64,000 nucleotides of DNA. It comes from Aricia agestis. Lineage: Eukaryota; Arthropoda; Insecta; Lepidoptera; Lycaenidae. Both the position numbers and the translations under genes were made by a program. The stretch is taken from contig NC_056416.1 of NCBI RefSeq assembly GCF_905147365.1, forward strand, positions 4,670,001-4,734,000. The letters are read 5' to 3'. Below, one piece after another: positions 52,706-63,435 of this stretch. The stretch's first letter is position 1, and each line of letters opens with the position of its first letter. The notes below the pieces were generated by a model. The model saw only the letters and a program-made list of their open reading frames with translations. It had not been told where the DNA came from and did no database searches.

Positions 52706-53469
52706 ACGTCGAAGATGTAACGTATTTCTATGAAATAACTATAACTTTGTAGCTACTGCCATAGAGTAATAAATATCTGGTCTCTGCTACTGCATAACTT
52801 TTATCGAGGGCTTTGAGCGCAGCGACTCAATCAAGAGTTCCGTAACGAAAATAACCTAACACCCTCCACTCATGTTATGCCACACGTATTTTTACTGTAT
52901 TTTTTGCCTGAACTTCTTCTGTATCTATGCAAATCCCCACAGATTATGTAATGAAATTATGAAAAAGTCAATATTATAATTACAAAATTAATGAACCTCA
53001 TTCCTTGCGCTAATTACGGTTTACGAGTAACATAGCACCAAATTATTCGGTTACAAATTTTCTCACACTTATTTTTTGTGTAAAATGGCGAACTGATCAG
53101 TTGCTTCACAAAAACACGCAACCACTATTAAGATTTGCTCTTATTTCGGATATTTAATTGCCAGTTACGAAACTCTGAAAGTGTATCGACTTTTACTCAT
53201 ACAAAAGGCTGTGACTGATAAATCAAGCAAACAAATTTGCTGCGATCGGGCTCGCTTAAAGTTACTATTTTAATTTCATACTTTACGATATGATTATTCA
53301 TGTTATTACAGGTGAAAAATAGGAGTCCATTTGTTCACCTAGAATATTTTTGAGCGCAATAATCTTTTAATAATAAATATATTATTTAAGTATCTCTATA
53401 AATTAAGTAGAGAATTTTGGGAGAGCAATCTAAGCCTCATCATATGACTTAGGTATTTATTTAAATAGG
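52706..53469. other. No gene seen
   Basis: AT-rich. It may include decayed 5' sequence of the following LINE toward the right end, but I cannot align it by eye. Confidence 0.4.
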
Positions 53470-54035
53470 ATGTGTATTGGACAATCATTTTCCAATTTCT
53501 GTATGCCTGGAGCTACTTATAGTGAAATAATGTGCAGGGCTTTGGCTATGACTTATTGTCCGAATACAACATTAATAGTTTTAGTTGGGAGGAAGGGAAA
53601 ATTAAACAAAAAACAAATGACCGAATTTCTAGATAAATTATTTATTATTGAAAATATTAATAATGTTATCTTGTTTACTTTTCCCTATATACAAATGTTG
53701 CCGAAGAGATATAATAAAGAAAACTATTCTAGGTATCAACTGAACAGCCTAATGTATACTGCTGTAAATAATAATTGTATCATTTTAAATGACTCACATA
53801 AGCAATGTCAGGTTGTAGACATTAAAATTTAGATTTTAAATTATCCACCATGACAAGAGATAAGTACTTCTTATCTAATTTTTATAAAAGACGAATAGCC
53901 AGGTTGCTATTTAACTTTTTAGATTTTAAACAAGCCAAGTGTTTGGCTTCAGAGACTACTGCTTCTATTGAGCAGAATTATACTAGTCATAATATTAACG
54001 AATTGGAATATGTTCCAAATATTTATTTAAATTAG
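53470..54035 (+). pseudogene. LINE ORF1 C-terminal part, frameshifted
   Basis: Frame 1 (53470-53832, 120 codons) reads CMPGATYSEIMCRALAMTYC, then LIVLVGRKGKL and INNVILFTFPYI, and stops at 53830. The next frame (53850-54035) gives TRDKYFLSNFYKRRIARLLF. The pattern resembles the SGNH-esterase-like domain found in some CR1-type ORF1 proteins (a DSHK near ...TRD-LS--YKR-IA at the C terminus), but this is a similarity judged by eye. One frameshift separates the two parts. ORF1 proteins bind element RNA and assist retrotransposition. Confidence 0.6.
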
Positions 54036-54046
54036 ATAATAAGACA

Positions 54047-56968
54047 ATGGAGGACATCTCTTGCGGAAATAAATTTAGTATTGAAAATCCTACCAATAAT
54101 TTGTTAGACTCAAATATATTAAGTAAGAATAAATGTAATTTGATTAATCTGGTGCATCAAAATTTACAAGGTATGGTAGGTAAAGAACTTGAAATTGAGT
54201 TATTTTTAAAGGAATTTAACATTGATATTATTTGTATATCTGAACACTGGTTCAGACAATATGAACTCACTTTCAATTTCAATAACCACCAGATAGCTAG
54301 TTCGTTCAGTAGAGAAAATGCCATTAGAGGCGGCTCTTTAATATTAATTAGAAATAATTTAAAATTTAAGGAACGTAAAGATATTGTGAGTCTCTCTATT
54401 GAACGAACAATTGAAGTAGCTTGCATAGAGCTAAGTCATCTTATTATTGTGGGTGTATACAGGCCTCCTTCAGGGTTATTTGATACCTTTGAACAAACTA
54501 TGGAACAAATACTGTCAAAAATATGTGCATCTAACAAAAGGGTTATTATATGTGGAGACTTTAATATTAATTTATTGGATTTAAATTCCACAACTGTTAG
54601 ATTCACATCTTTATTTAAATCATATAACCTTTGCAATTTGTTTCATGAACCTACAAGAGTCTGTGAGACCACAGCTACTTGTATTGATAACATATTTACA
54701 AATCTCATTCCCGATAAAAAAGAAATAATTAATAAGTTAAGCTCTGATCACTGTGGACAGTTAGCATCATTTAATGTCAATTGCGATAATAACGTAAAGG
54801 ATAATCTTGTGTTTGTTCCTGTGACTACAAAACGTATTGAGCAATTTAGAAGTAAATTAAATTCAAATATTCAGTCATTGGGTAGATCAAATAGCTCAGA
54901 TGAAGCTTTTAATAATTTGTTTAAGGTAATAAGAACACAATTTAATACAGTATTTACTTCTAAAACAGTTAGAAACGATAATAAAAAAACCAGATTTATT
55001 GAATGGGCAACTAAAGGAATTAAAATAAGTAGGCAAAGATTATATGAATTATATGATGAGAGGTGTAGCAACAGTAGTGAATCATTTAAATCATATGTTA
55101 AAAATTATTCTAAAACCTTCAGAAAAGTTTGTAAAGCTGCTAAGGCTCTATATATCAAAAATAAAATTAAAAATTCTAAAAATAAAATCAAAACTACATG
55201 GAAGGTTATATCTGGTGAGACTGGAAACGTCACCTGTCGTAACACTGATTTTGAATTATACTTTGAAAATAAAAAGATTACAAATAATCTCGAAGTTGCG
55301 ACGGTTTTTGAAAAGTTTTTTGCTGACATTCCGGTCTCAACTACAAAAAATCTAAATTCCTCACCAGAAGCTGCTGAAAATCTACTCAGAGACAATGTAA
55401 AGGAATGTGATGTCAATTTCAAGTTTAGGGAAATTAGCCCTAGAGATATTATTGATACCTTTAAATTGTTGAATATTAAAAATACTACTGATCTCTGGGG
55501 CATGTCTACAAAAATTATTAAATCGATAATTGACATCATAGCTCCTCATCTGGCAATAATTTTCAATGACTGCATTAAGAGTGGTGTTTTTCCTGACTTA
55601 ATGAAGCACAGTAAGGTCGTACCTTTATTTAAAGCGGGAATTAAATCATATCCGACTAATTACCGGCCTATTTCGATTTTACCGACTCTTAGTAAAATAT
55701 TTGAAAAAATAATTTTACAGCAATTACTGTTACATTTTAATTTAAATAATTTATTACACAATAACCAATACGGTTTTACTAAGGGTCGTTCCACAACGGA
55801 TGCTGGTATAGGTCTTCTTTGTAGCATATTTGAAGCTTGGGAGGAGTCACAGGATGCCTTAGGTATTTTTTGTGACCTCTCTAAGGCATTTGACTGTGTC
55901 GAGCATGCTACTTTAGTCAAAAAATTGCACCACTATGGCATAAGGGACTCAGCACTCAGCCTTTTGACTTCTTACCTCAAAAATAGGACTCAAAGGGTTG
56001 AAGTTAATAGTAAAAGATCCAATGGGACCAAAATAGAATTAGGTGTACCACAGGGATCCATTTTAGGACCATTTCTTTTTCTCATCTACATTAATGACTT
56101 ACCTTATCTAGTTAAGGATAATGAGATAGTACTTTTTGCTGATGACACTTCACTTATTTTTAAAGTGAAGCGACGGCAGTCAAATTACGACGAGGTAAAT
56201 AGTGCTCTCTCAAAAATAGTACATTGGTTTAATGTTAATAACTTACTTTTAAACTCTAAGAAAACCAAATGTTTAAAATTTACTTTGCCCAATGTTAGGC
56301 AAGTTCAAACCAATTTACTATTAAATGATGAGAAAATGAATTTGGTGGACTCCGCTATATTCTTAGGCATTACATTAGATAGTAAATTACAGTGGGGTCC
56401 TCATATTGCTAATCTTGCAGGTAAGCTCAGTTCTGCAGCATATGCAGTCAGAAAAATTAGGGAAATTTCTGATGAAGACACGGCAAGACTAGTTTATTTT
56501 AGTTATTTTCACAGCAGAATGTCTTATGGTATCCTTTTATGGGGAAACGCTGCCGACATCAATACAATTTTTGTGCTGCAGAAGCGAGCTATACGCTCAA
56601 TTTATAAAATGTCAGCTTTTGAATCTCTGAGAGAAAAGTTTAAAGAAATTGGTATTCTAACTGTTGCTTCTCAATACATTTTGGATAATGTATTGTATGT
56701 TAGAAAGAATTTAACTAAATTTAAAACTAAAAGTGATAGTCACGGTAGAAACACTAGAAATAGGCACAAGCTGGAAATACCAGTGATCAGACTTAGCAAA
56801 ATAAGTAAATCTTTTAAAGGTCAATGTATACGCCTTTACAATAAAATCCCGGAAAACGTTCAAAATCTATCAATTAATAAATTTAAAAAAGTAATTAAAG
56901 AACGTTTGTGTGCCAAAGCCTACTATACGGTCAAAGATTTCCTAAACGATAGCACATCTTGGGAGTAG
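54047..56968 (+). CDS. LINE ORF2: endonuclease and reverse transcriptase, intact
   Basis: 973 codons from an ATG to a TAG, with no internal stop. N-terminal apurinic-type endonuclease: HQNLQGM (residues 37-43), SEHWF (65-69), VYRPPSG (about 140), GDFNINLLD (about 170) and SSDHCG (about 235) carry the expected N, E, D and H catalytic positions. Reverse transcriptase: YRPISILPTLSKIFEKII (about 545), NQYGFTKGRSTTDA, FCDLSKAFDCVEH, GVPQGSILGPFLFLIYINDL (about 670-690) and the catalytic FADD at 697-700. The C-terminal region contains ARLVYFSYFHSRMSYGILLW. It cuts target DNA and primes reverse transcription there. Length and motifs fit a complete ORF2; it could still act in trans even though ORF1 is damaged. 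Confidence 0.95.
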   Translation: MEDISCGNKFSIENPTNNLLDSNILSKNKCNLINLVHQNLQGMVGKELEIELFLKEFNIDIICISEHWFRQYELTFNFNNHQIASSFSRENAIRGGSLILIRNNLKFKERKDIVSLSIERTIEVACIELSHLIIVGVYRPPSGLFDTFEQTMEQILSKICASNKRVIICGDFNINLLDLNSTTVRFTSLFKSYNLCNLFHEPTRVCETTATCIDNIFTNLIPDKKEIINKLSSDHCGQLASFNVNCDNNVKDNLVFVPVTTKRIEQFRSKLNSNIQSLGRSNSSDEAFNNLFKVIRTQFNTVFTSKTVRNDNKKTRFIEWATKGIKISRQRLYELYDERCSNSSESFKSYVKNYSKTFRKVCKAAKALYIKNKIKNSKNKIKTTWKVISGETGNVTCRNTDFELYFENKKITNNLEVATVFEKFFADIPVSTTKNLNSSPEAAENLLRDNVKECDVNFKFREISPRDIIDTFKLLNIKNTTDLWGMSTKIIKSIIDIIAPHLAIIFNDCIKSGVFPDLMKHSKVVPLFKAGIKSYPTNYRPISILPTLSKIFEKIILQQLLLHFNLNNLLHNNQYGFTKGRSTTDAGIGLLCSIFEAWEESQDALGIFCDLSKAFDCVEHATLVKKLHHYGIRDSALSLLTSYLKNRTQRVEVNSKRSNGTKIELGVPQGSILGPFLFLIYINDLPYLVKDNEIVLFADDTSLIFKVKRRQSNYDEVNSALSKIVHWFNVNNLLLNSKKTKCLKFTLPNVRQVQTNLLLNDEKMNLVDSAIFLGITLDSKLQWGPHIANLAGKLSSAAYAVRKIREISDEDTARLVYFSYFHSRMSYGILLWGNAADINTIFVLQKRAIRSIYKMSAFESLREKFKEIGILTVASQYILDNVLYVRKNLTKFKTKSDSHGRNTRNRHKLEIPVIRLSKISKSFKGQCIRLYNKIPENVQNLSINKFKKVIKERLCAKAYYTVKDFLNDSTSWE

Positions 56969-57245
56969 GATGGCTGCTTGCAAGGCTGCTTCTACATTTA
57001 TTATATGTGACTTACAATTGTGTATTCATATTGTATAGATTAAGTTATTTACATTGTAAATTTTATTTTTTAAAAGACAAATTTTCCACTTTTTTACTAA
57101 AAAGTGGCCCCGTGCGAGTTTCTTACGCCGGTTCTTCTCGCCGGGTTAGTTCCCGAACCGGTGGTAGGCAACATGTAGTTCAACATTCTGAAAATATTTG
57201 ATTCAAATTTATTCAGAAATAAAACAATTTTTATTTTATTTATTT

Positions 57246-58026
57246 TATTTATATTCCTAGGAAACCGTACCTTTTTGAGCTATGTACAGTTTTTTTTTTA
57301 TCTCCGAGAGTCTAGACTTCTCTGAGAATCTAGCTAAGCTATAAAAAATTAGATTCTACTAGCATATAGATTCCAATCGCTTATGCTATCTAAAACGAAA
57401 TGAAATGAAAATGTTGTCACTTATAATGTATGCACTTCTCTGCCAACTCAAAAGAAAATTATTACAATTGTTAGCAGTACTTTTGAGCAATACCATTGTA
57501 TAACTGATCTATCATAACTAGCCCAGTATTATGTTTGACATTTACTTGCATAACTTTCTTCTATTTTGTTGTACGTTTCAGTACGAATTATCCTACGAAA
57601 TCACTACAATTTAACTACAGAAGTTGTATAAAGAAAACGTGGGAGTCGCAATAAAAAGTTGTGTAAAACTACAAAGTACAAATTACGATTGCGCAGTAGA
57701 TATTGCGAACTCGAAAACAATATGAATAAATATAATTCGTGCGAGTTAAATAGTATTCACAATAATTAATCCAACCTTGTGTCATATTACACGATAAAGT
57801 AAAATTAATGAATAGGCATGAGAATTGTTTTAAAGGTTAGCCCAAAAGCGGGGGCACTTTAAAAAGGTAAACTCCACACGATATGATTAATATCGTCCAA
57901 ACGTTTATATAATTTCCTCGAGACTCAAAAATAGATCCATACACATTATAGTCGGTCAAGCGACTAAGACGTGAGGAGGTAGCAGACAGACAATCATAAA
58001 TCGTTTATGATAGTAGTAATATTTTG
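57246..58026. other. No gene; decayed RTE tail at ~57900-58000
   Basis: The remnant keeps atttcctcgagactcaaaaa and gacgtgaggaggtagcagac. The rest is AT-rich without supportable features. Confidence 0.45.
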
Positions 58027-58375
58027 ATCAGTGGTCTAGAGCGTCGCTCTTGACTCAGAGGTCGTGGGTTCGATTCCCGCGTTGGAAACATAACAATATT
58101 TCCAAGTTTGGTTAGGACAATGCAGGCTGATCACCTGATTGTCTGACAAGTAAAATGATCCATGCGTCGGATGGGCATGTAAAAAGTCGGTCCTGCGCCT
58201 GATCTCTCGCCAGTCGTGTCGGTCTTCCGTCCCACTGGGTGATGAGAGTAAAGGAATAGAGAGTGCTCTTGTGTACTACGCACACACCTGGGCACTATAA
58301 AAATTACTCCTGCGTACCTGGCCTGGTTTCAATGAAACCGGCCACCGTCACCGAAACCGGTGTGGGGAGTATTAT
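58027..58375 (+). mobile_element. tRNA-derived SINE (family T1), copy 3
   Basis: The head is slightly truncated (atcagtggtctagagcgtcg). B-box gggttcgattcccgcg, body gatccatgcgtcggatgggc and tcaatgaaaccggccaccgt, end accggtgtggggagtattat. Closely similar to the copy at 46633. Confidence 0.86.
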
Positions 58376-58898
58376 TATTATTAATATTTTGATCTAAGAC
58401 AGTTTTAGTATATCTCACGTTTAAGATATTGTTCTAAACCGATTACTTCGAACGAGATACATATTTTATGTATTTTCCCTTTACCGTAACTAGTCATGTG
58501 TGAAAAACTGCACCGAAGGATAATCGTGACTCATATAATGAAGTTCAAGTTATGTTTTCTAAACATTGAAAGTATGTTCGATGATTGTTAGAAAATGAAA
58601 CCCAATGTTTGGAGGTAGCCACCTACAAACCTTTCTGCAGAAGGAATTTGTCCTTATAGTTATAGCTAGAGATATATAGAATGATCCTCTTAACATTTTT
58701 GAGTAGATAAGCATTAATCTAAACATTTTTAGTGTCGTAAACGACCATGTAGCGACTACGCAATGAGAATAACAATCTGAGACTTTTCACTATAATACTG
58801 CCAGATTTTTTTTAGAAGCAAATCCACAAAGTTTGAACCTTTCCCTATATTTTAAAGAAAAAAATCTCTGTCAGGATGGTAAACAGCTTATGTGTACT
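58376..58898. other. No gene seen
   Basis: AT-rich, nothing recognised. Bases 58893-58898 are the TSD of the next element. Confidence 0.4.
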
Positions 58899-59100
58899 GC
58901 GGGGCTAAAATGGTCACATTTAGCAATTCCTCTCAATCAATTCAGCAAATGAATTGTCCAAACTGTCAAACTGACAAATGTCAAATCAGAACAAAAATAC
59001 CGAAATGAATTGCAAGCAGAGTTGCATTTTGCGATTTTAGAAAAATGAATCATACTATGATTCATATCATGATTCTTCAAAGCGACCATTTTAGCCCCGC
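58899..59100. mobile_element. MITE, 202 bp, 6-bp target duplication
   Basis: The ends GCGGGGCTAAAATGGTCAC and GCGACCATTTTAGCCCCGC are inverted repeats of 19 bp with one mismatch. TGTACT is present directly on both sides (58893-58898, 59101-59106). The interior contains a tcatactatgattcatatcatg inverted cluster. A 6-bp duplication fits neither hAT (8) nor Tc1/mariner (2), so the superfamily is open. Confidence 0.8.
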
Positions 59101-59106
59101 TGTACT

Positions 59107-59562
59107 GCATTGAAACATATTATTTGCTAAATGCTGGATAACACAGTTCTAGATAATACTGGCGCCCACTACTGCACCTTATAACTCTATCGAGATGATA
59201 TATGGAATTATTACTCGACATACACATTACCGCCTACAATTCAACACCGAACCAGCCAAGTAAATCAAATTAATAATGGCTACCGAGCCCAAGGCAACAC
59301 GTTAGTAACTAAATCGACATTACTATTATGGTCAATGGTAGAATAGTACCAGTTAAGCTCTAAGTACTTAAAGCTAGGTTTTAGATACACGTCTAGCAAA
59401 TAAACGTTACATTGTATGTTATTTTTACTATGCTGCAAATAAATAAAATAATTATAAAATTATAACTGTAAAATGTGAGATTACACACTACGCGACATGA
59501 CACAAAAAATTTACAAAATAAATTGCTATCAACAGCTGTTTCGATCCATCGCAAAATAACTG
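59107..59562. other. No gene seen
   Basis: AT-rich, nothing recognised. Confidence 0.4.
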
Positions 59563-59713
59563 TAGGCCTACTACGAAACCGTTTTGAGACTCAAATAATC
59601 GGAAGAGAATGCCCCGTCCTGCTCTAACAACGTCATTTCACGTTTGTTAGAGAAGGACGCAACGTTCTCGTACGATTGTTTGAGTCTCAAAACCGTTTCG
59701 TGGTACTGGCCCT
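59563..59713. mobile_element. MITE, about 150 bp, ACGAAACCGTTTTGAGACTC arms
   Basis: The left arm acgaaaccgttttgagactc is complementary to gagtctcaaaaccgtttcgt at the right with one mismatch. Further in, cgtcctgctctaacaa pairs with ttgttagagaaggacg. TSD not resolved. Confidence 0.72.
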
Positions 59714-61294
59714 GGTATGAAAGTGGGGATTTCTAACATTAATTGCTTCCAAAAATTAGTTTACACGTCCATTTAATTTGTGATCGATCAATACGATCTT
59801 TCTCCGCTGATTCCAATGGACGCTCTCGAAACAAAATAACAACACATTTTTAGACCCGTCTGCGTCTGCGTGTGTGCGATCTGCGTGTGTTTTTTGACAA
59901 GAGACTCTTAAAATAAAACTGCGATAAAATCTAATGATTACAAATACCGAAAGTTAGATTTTAACTTATAACGAGTCACTAATATCAGAAAACTCAAAAC
60001 ATAATCAATGTCAATCTGTAACCGCTGTCATGTTTTTATTGATCAAATTACATAAAGAGATTAGGGTTTGATTATTCCATTAGTAACGCGGAAGTAAAAG
60101 TGAAATACCTCAGGGTCGGTGCATAGGTTGGTGGTTCCGGCTGCCGCGGTCGCAGGTTCAAATACGCCAAGGTCAGGTTGGGCTTTTCCTTAAACTGATA
60201 CCTACTCCAGGTTAGGTAAGGGTCTGAGGGTTTAACAACCTATGAACGTACAATTATAGGTTAATAGATTTCAGATCTGACTCGAGGATTACTATTATTT
60301 GAAAGATTTTAAGATTTAGATGGATTGATTGAGAGACATATTTTAATGATTACCTAAGGAGCTTTGTTCATTTCAAAATTAAGTTAAATTAAACAACTAC
60401 ATGCAAGTAATCATTACTTTATAGACTTTATAGTAGTGTGGCCGTTAAATTTTTAAATTTTAACAAATACCACACTTATTTAATGCGCTTTATCCTCGTT
60501 GATGTAAGTCAGGTCAGTGACTGACCTGACTTACATCAACGAGGATAAAAGGTCTATATTATATCCGTTTTTATTCAAATCCGGCTTTAGAAAATTTTAG
60601 ATTAAAGTAGTTTTGCAAAACATTAATTCATTAGCCATTACATGCTCTCAATTTTAAGTGCTAATCCCAACACGTCTGGGTCAATAAACGGTGTGTAGAT
60701 TCTAGATAATATCTTCTAACAAATCGTACAGAACGGAAAATATTACTGATGCCCAAAGTAACAAAACGTAGATTTTGTTTCTTTTGGCATCAGTTTATAT
60801 AGATTATTGGTATTAGAGACATTTTTCGCAACAAAGATACTCAAAAGGCGATGTAATAAATACCGTTCGATACCCAATAAGGCCTAAATGTCGAAACAAT
60901 TTAAGCTGAAATCAATGATCAGTATATTTTAGGCCGTGTTGTAAAGGGGAAGTAAAAGTCCTTAGTGTGGACAGTCCAGATTACAACACTGGCACAAAGC
61001 TAGCACGAAGCTGGACAGACAGAATTTGCATAAACGCACCTGATTATGTCGATCGCCGCAGGCTTGATAAGCATAACTGGAGATGTTAGTCAATGATGAC
61101 GAAGCTTAATCTGCTTAATCGGCCATTTTATATTTCAACATTAGATCTCAGTTTGCAATGCTCGAAAGCTTGCAATTTACTTGGGAGAAGCAAAAAGTTG
61201 AGCAAAGTCATACCAGTGATATCTTCAACATTATAACATTCTCTTGAGTACTTTAAGACATTCCAAGAAACTAATAAGGCTTTTCTCTTTTCAG
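59714..61294. other. Flank or intron 5' of the first visible laccase exon
   Basis: No exon recognised. At about 60095-60240 a tRNA-like phrase (tcggtgcataggttggtggt ... cgcaggttcaaatacgcc) suggests a worn SINE with A/B-box remnants. A perfect palindrome lies at 60489-60549. The last bases (ttttctcttttcag) are a good splice acceptor. Confidence 0.55.
60489..60549. repeat. Perfect palindrome, 30-bp arms, 1-bp spacer
   Basis: Arms 60489-60518 and 60520-60549 (core cgttgatgtaagtcaggtca) are exact complements. No TIR-element features or target duplication. Likely a hairpin-forming template-switch product. Confidence 0.88.
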
Positions 61295-61736
61295 AGACTA
61301 TAAGTGTTCCAGAAGACCAATCAACGTCAGCATCATGGTGGCAAGCGGGTACAGCGACGCCATTCAGAGACACGAGTAACTCCTTCGCATCCACACATGG
61401 GCTGGTGCAGACGCACCCATCAGGGAGCGACTTCCCAGGATTCGGGTCCATCGACGCAACGATAGGACCTTCAGCAAATCCATTCGTCCAGACCAGCGGC
61501 AGCGGACCGCTCAGTGGAAGCTTCAGAAGTATCAACCCACTACCTCCCCTAGCGAGGAATACAAATGGGAAATTGTCCTTGAAGCACTTAGACTTTACGA
61601 GCAGTGCCACAGCTGAGTTGAGGAGAAATCCAGCTCTGTCAGCCCCCGACGAGTGCGCGAGAGCATGCCGCGAAAACGAACCGCCCAGAATTTGTTACTA
61701 CCACTTCACATTGGAATTCTACACAGTATTAGGGGC
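61295..61736 (+). CDS. MCO2: Laccase 2 (multicopper oxidase 2), first visible exon
   Basis: 442 bp. The exon follows acceptor ttttctcttttcag and ends at donor gc|gtaagt. It enters with two bases completing a codon and leaves with two bases (GC). The encoded ~146 residues are low-complexity and Ser/Gly/Pro-rich (WWQAGTATPF, GLVQTHPSGSDF), then reach the conserved pre-domain AELRRNPALSAPDECARACR and RICYYHFTLEFYTVLG, the start of the insect laccase Cys-rich region. Insect laccase 2 oxidises N-acyl catecholamines to quinones in the cuticle for tanning. No signal peptide is encoded here, so at least one exon lies upstream. The minus-strand 160-codon ORF opposite is a shadow. Confidence 0.95.
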
Positions 61737-62900
61737 GTAAGTATCCACCTTTTATTTACTTACTCAAATAGAATTAGCAGTTCAATCAAAACTTATACAA
61801 AAAGCATAAGCTTATGCCTTTATTTATACCTCTAATTCAAGTAAATAACTATTTACTTTACAACACTCAGACAAAAACATGGCATTTGAATGCAATAAAA
61901 TAAATTTGCTATAAGCCCTAACCTAAAGAAATACTAACATTAGTGCATAAATAAAACTTTATTGCACATACATTATATCCAGCACAGAAAATCTATAATC
62001 GTACAAACATACGTGCACAGTGAATTTATAACAAGTGCAATTTATACTGTCAACCTACATTGCCTTGCGGTGAAGGAGTATCAATAGGATATTATGTGGT
62101 TTAAGGACCTCGCACTGACGATTCTAGTAATATGAGAGTTGACCCGTTTATAACCTTACTTTTGTACTTATTTGTTCTAGAATATTGTAATAAATTGAAG
62201 CAAAATTAGTAAGCACACCGCGTTAAAATCTTAAATATACAAAGTAAAAAATTCTTTAAACTCAGGGTCTTAATTCCTAAACATATTTGGTCTTACCACA
62301 AAAGATTTAAGCATCTATTTAATAGTTGTTTTGAGACCATTATGTACTATTTTTTTTTCTAATCAACTGTTCAACAGGTGTTTAAATCTTTTGTAGTAAG
62401 AAGGATTGTTTTTTGAGTATCTAAAGTCCTGAAGAATGTCTTATCATTTGAATAAATAAAAAGAAAATTTAAATTTTATATTTGAAAGCAAACACAAGTA
62501 ACTAATATAGTAGCAGTCGGTAAAAGCTGTCAAAGTTTATTAGCTTGTTCAAGCATTGCACAACCTCAGCCTCAGGCAGCCTTTTGACAAGTCTGAATCT
62601 AAAGTTGATCGAGTAGCTTTAAGAATGTTTTATTTTTGTTGCGTTAATAATATTGGTATTTCGTAATGATTGCGTTTACTCTCGTCACAATAAAATTAGG
62701 GCATCCAGTTCATTTTTAAGTATCCAGTTACGACCACCAAAGACTTTATATCGCTTACGATGTAATAATAATGATCGATGCCAGTATTATTGATGAATAA
62801 ACAAGTTTTAGTGATGAATTAGAAATGAATAATGACAGTGATCTATTTGATAATATCGATAAAGAAGCACGTAACAATTTACATAATATATTATTTTCAG
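61737..62900 (+). other. MCO2: Laccase 2 intron, 1164 bp
   Basis: GTAAGT to ttattttcAG. AT-rich interior; no gene or recognised repeat inside. Confidence 0.9.
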
Positions 62901-63185
62901 AGCCTGTCAAGTATGCACACCAAACGCAACAAATGTAGTGTGGTCACACTGCCAATGTGTGCTGGCCGATGGTGTGGAGCGAGGTATCCTCACAGCAAAC
63001 AGAATGTTGCCAGGACCCTCCATCCAGGTGTGCGAGAACGACAAGGTAGTCATAGATGTGGAGAACCATATGGAGGGTATGGAAGTGACCATCCACTGGC
63101 ACGGAATCTGGCAGAGAGGAACCCAGTACTATGATGGTGTACCGTTCGTCACGCAATGCCCGATCCAACAGGGAAATACGTTTAG
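62901..63185 (+). CDS. MCO2: Laccase 2, second visible exon (first copper site)
   Basis: 285 bp; the first base completes the Ala codon split by the preceding intron, and the last two (AG) begin an Arg codon. It encodes the rest of the Cys-rich region (ACQVCTPNATN, WSHCQCVLADGVERGILTA), then cupredoxin domain 1 with LPGPSIQVCENDKVVIDVEN and HWHGIWQRGTQYYDGVPF. The two His of HWHG are ligands of the type 2/type 3 copper cluster. The highly conserved VTQCPIQQGNTF follows. The sequence is essentially identical in pattern to insect laccase 2, which separates it from gut laccase 1 types. Confidence 0.96.
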
Positions 63186-63435
63186 GTACGTACATTTTGT
63201 AGGATTGTTAGAACTCATGAATCAAAACGATAATTTATTTTTTTATGAATTTAAATAGATAAAACAAGTTATTTAACAAAAAATATAGTCAATAAACGGA
63301 AATAAACATTTCCATAAATTGAATTTATTGATCATTAAATTCAAATTAGATTACAATAAAAATCAAAATTTACTATATTTGGCAACGCTTATTGATTTTT
63401 ATTACCTACTTATTTAATAATTTGTTGCTTCGCAG
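63186..63435 (+). other. MCO2: Laccase 2 intron, 250 bp
   Basis: ag|GTACGT to gcttcgcAG. Very AT-rich; nothing recognised. Confidence 0.92.

Larger units (their letters stand above)
53470..57245 (+). mobile_element. LINE (CR1/Jockey-type) with intact ORF2, ORF1 broken
   Basis: Order: ORF1 remnant (53470-54035), 11-bp gap, ORF2 (54047-56968), 3' UTR with cttacgccggttcttctcgc and ccgaaccggtggtaggcaac, then an ATTTT/ATTT simple tail ending near 57245. The left boundary is not certain; a full ORF1 and 5' UTR are absent, so the copy is 5'-truncated. It is the youngest-looking LINE in the window. Confidence 0.9.

Noticed and set aside
61128..61610. 160-codon minus-strand ORF, and 63410-63900 minus-strand ORFs
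   Set aside because: They lie opposite confirmed laccase exons with conserved protein on the plus strand. Long antisense frames are expected there from codon bias.
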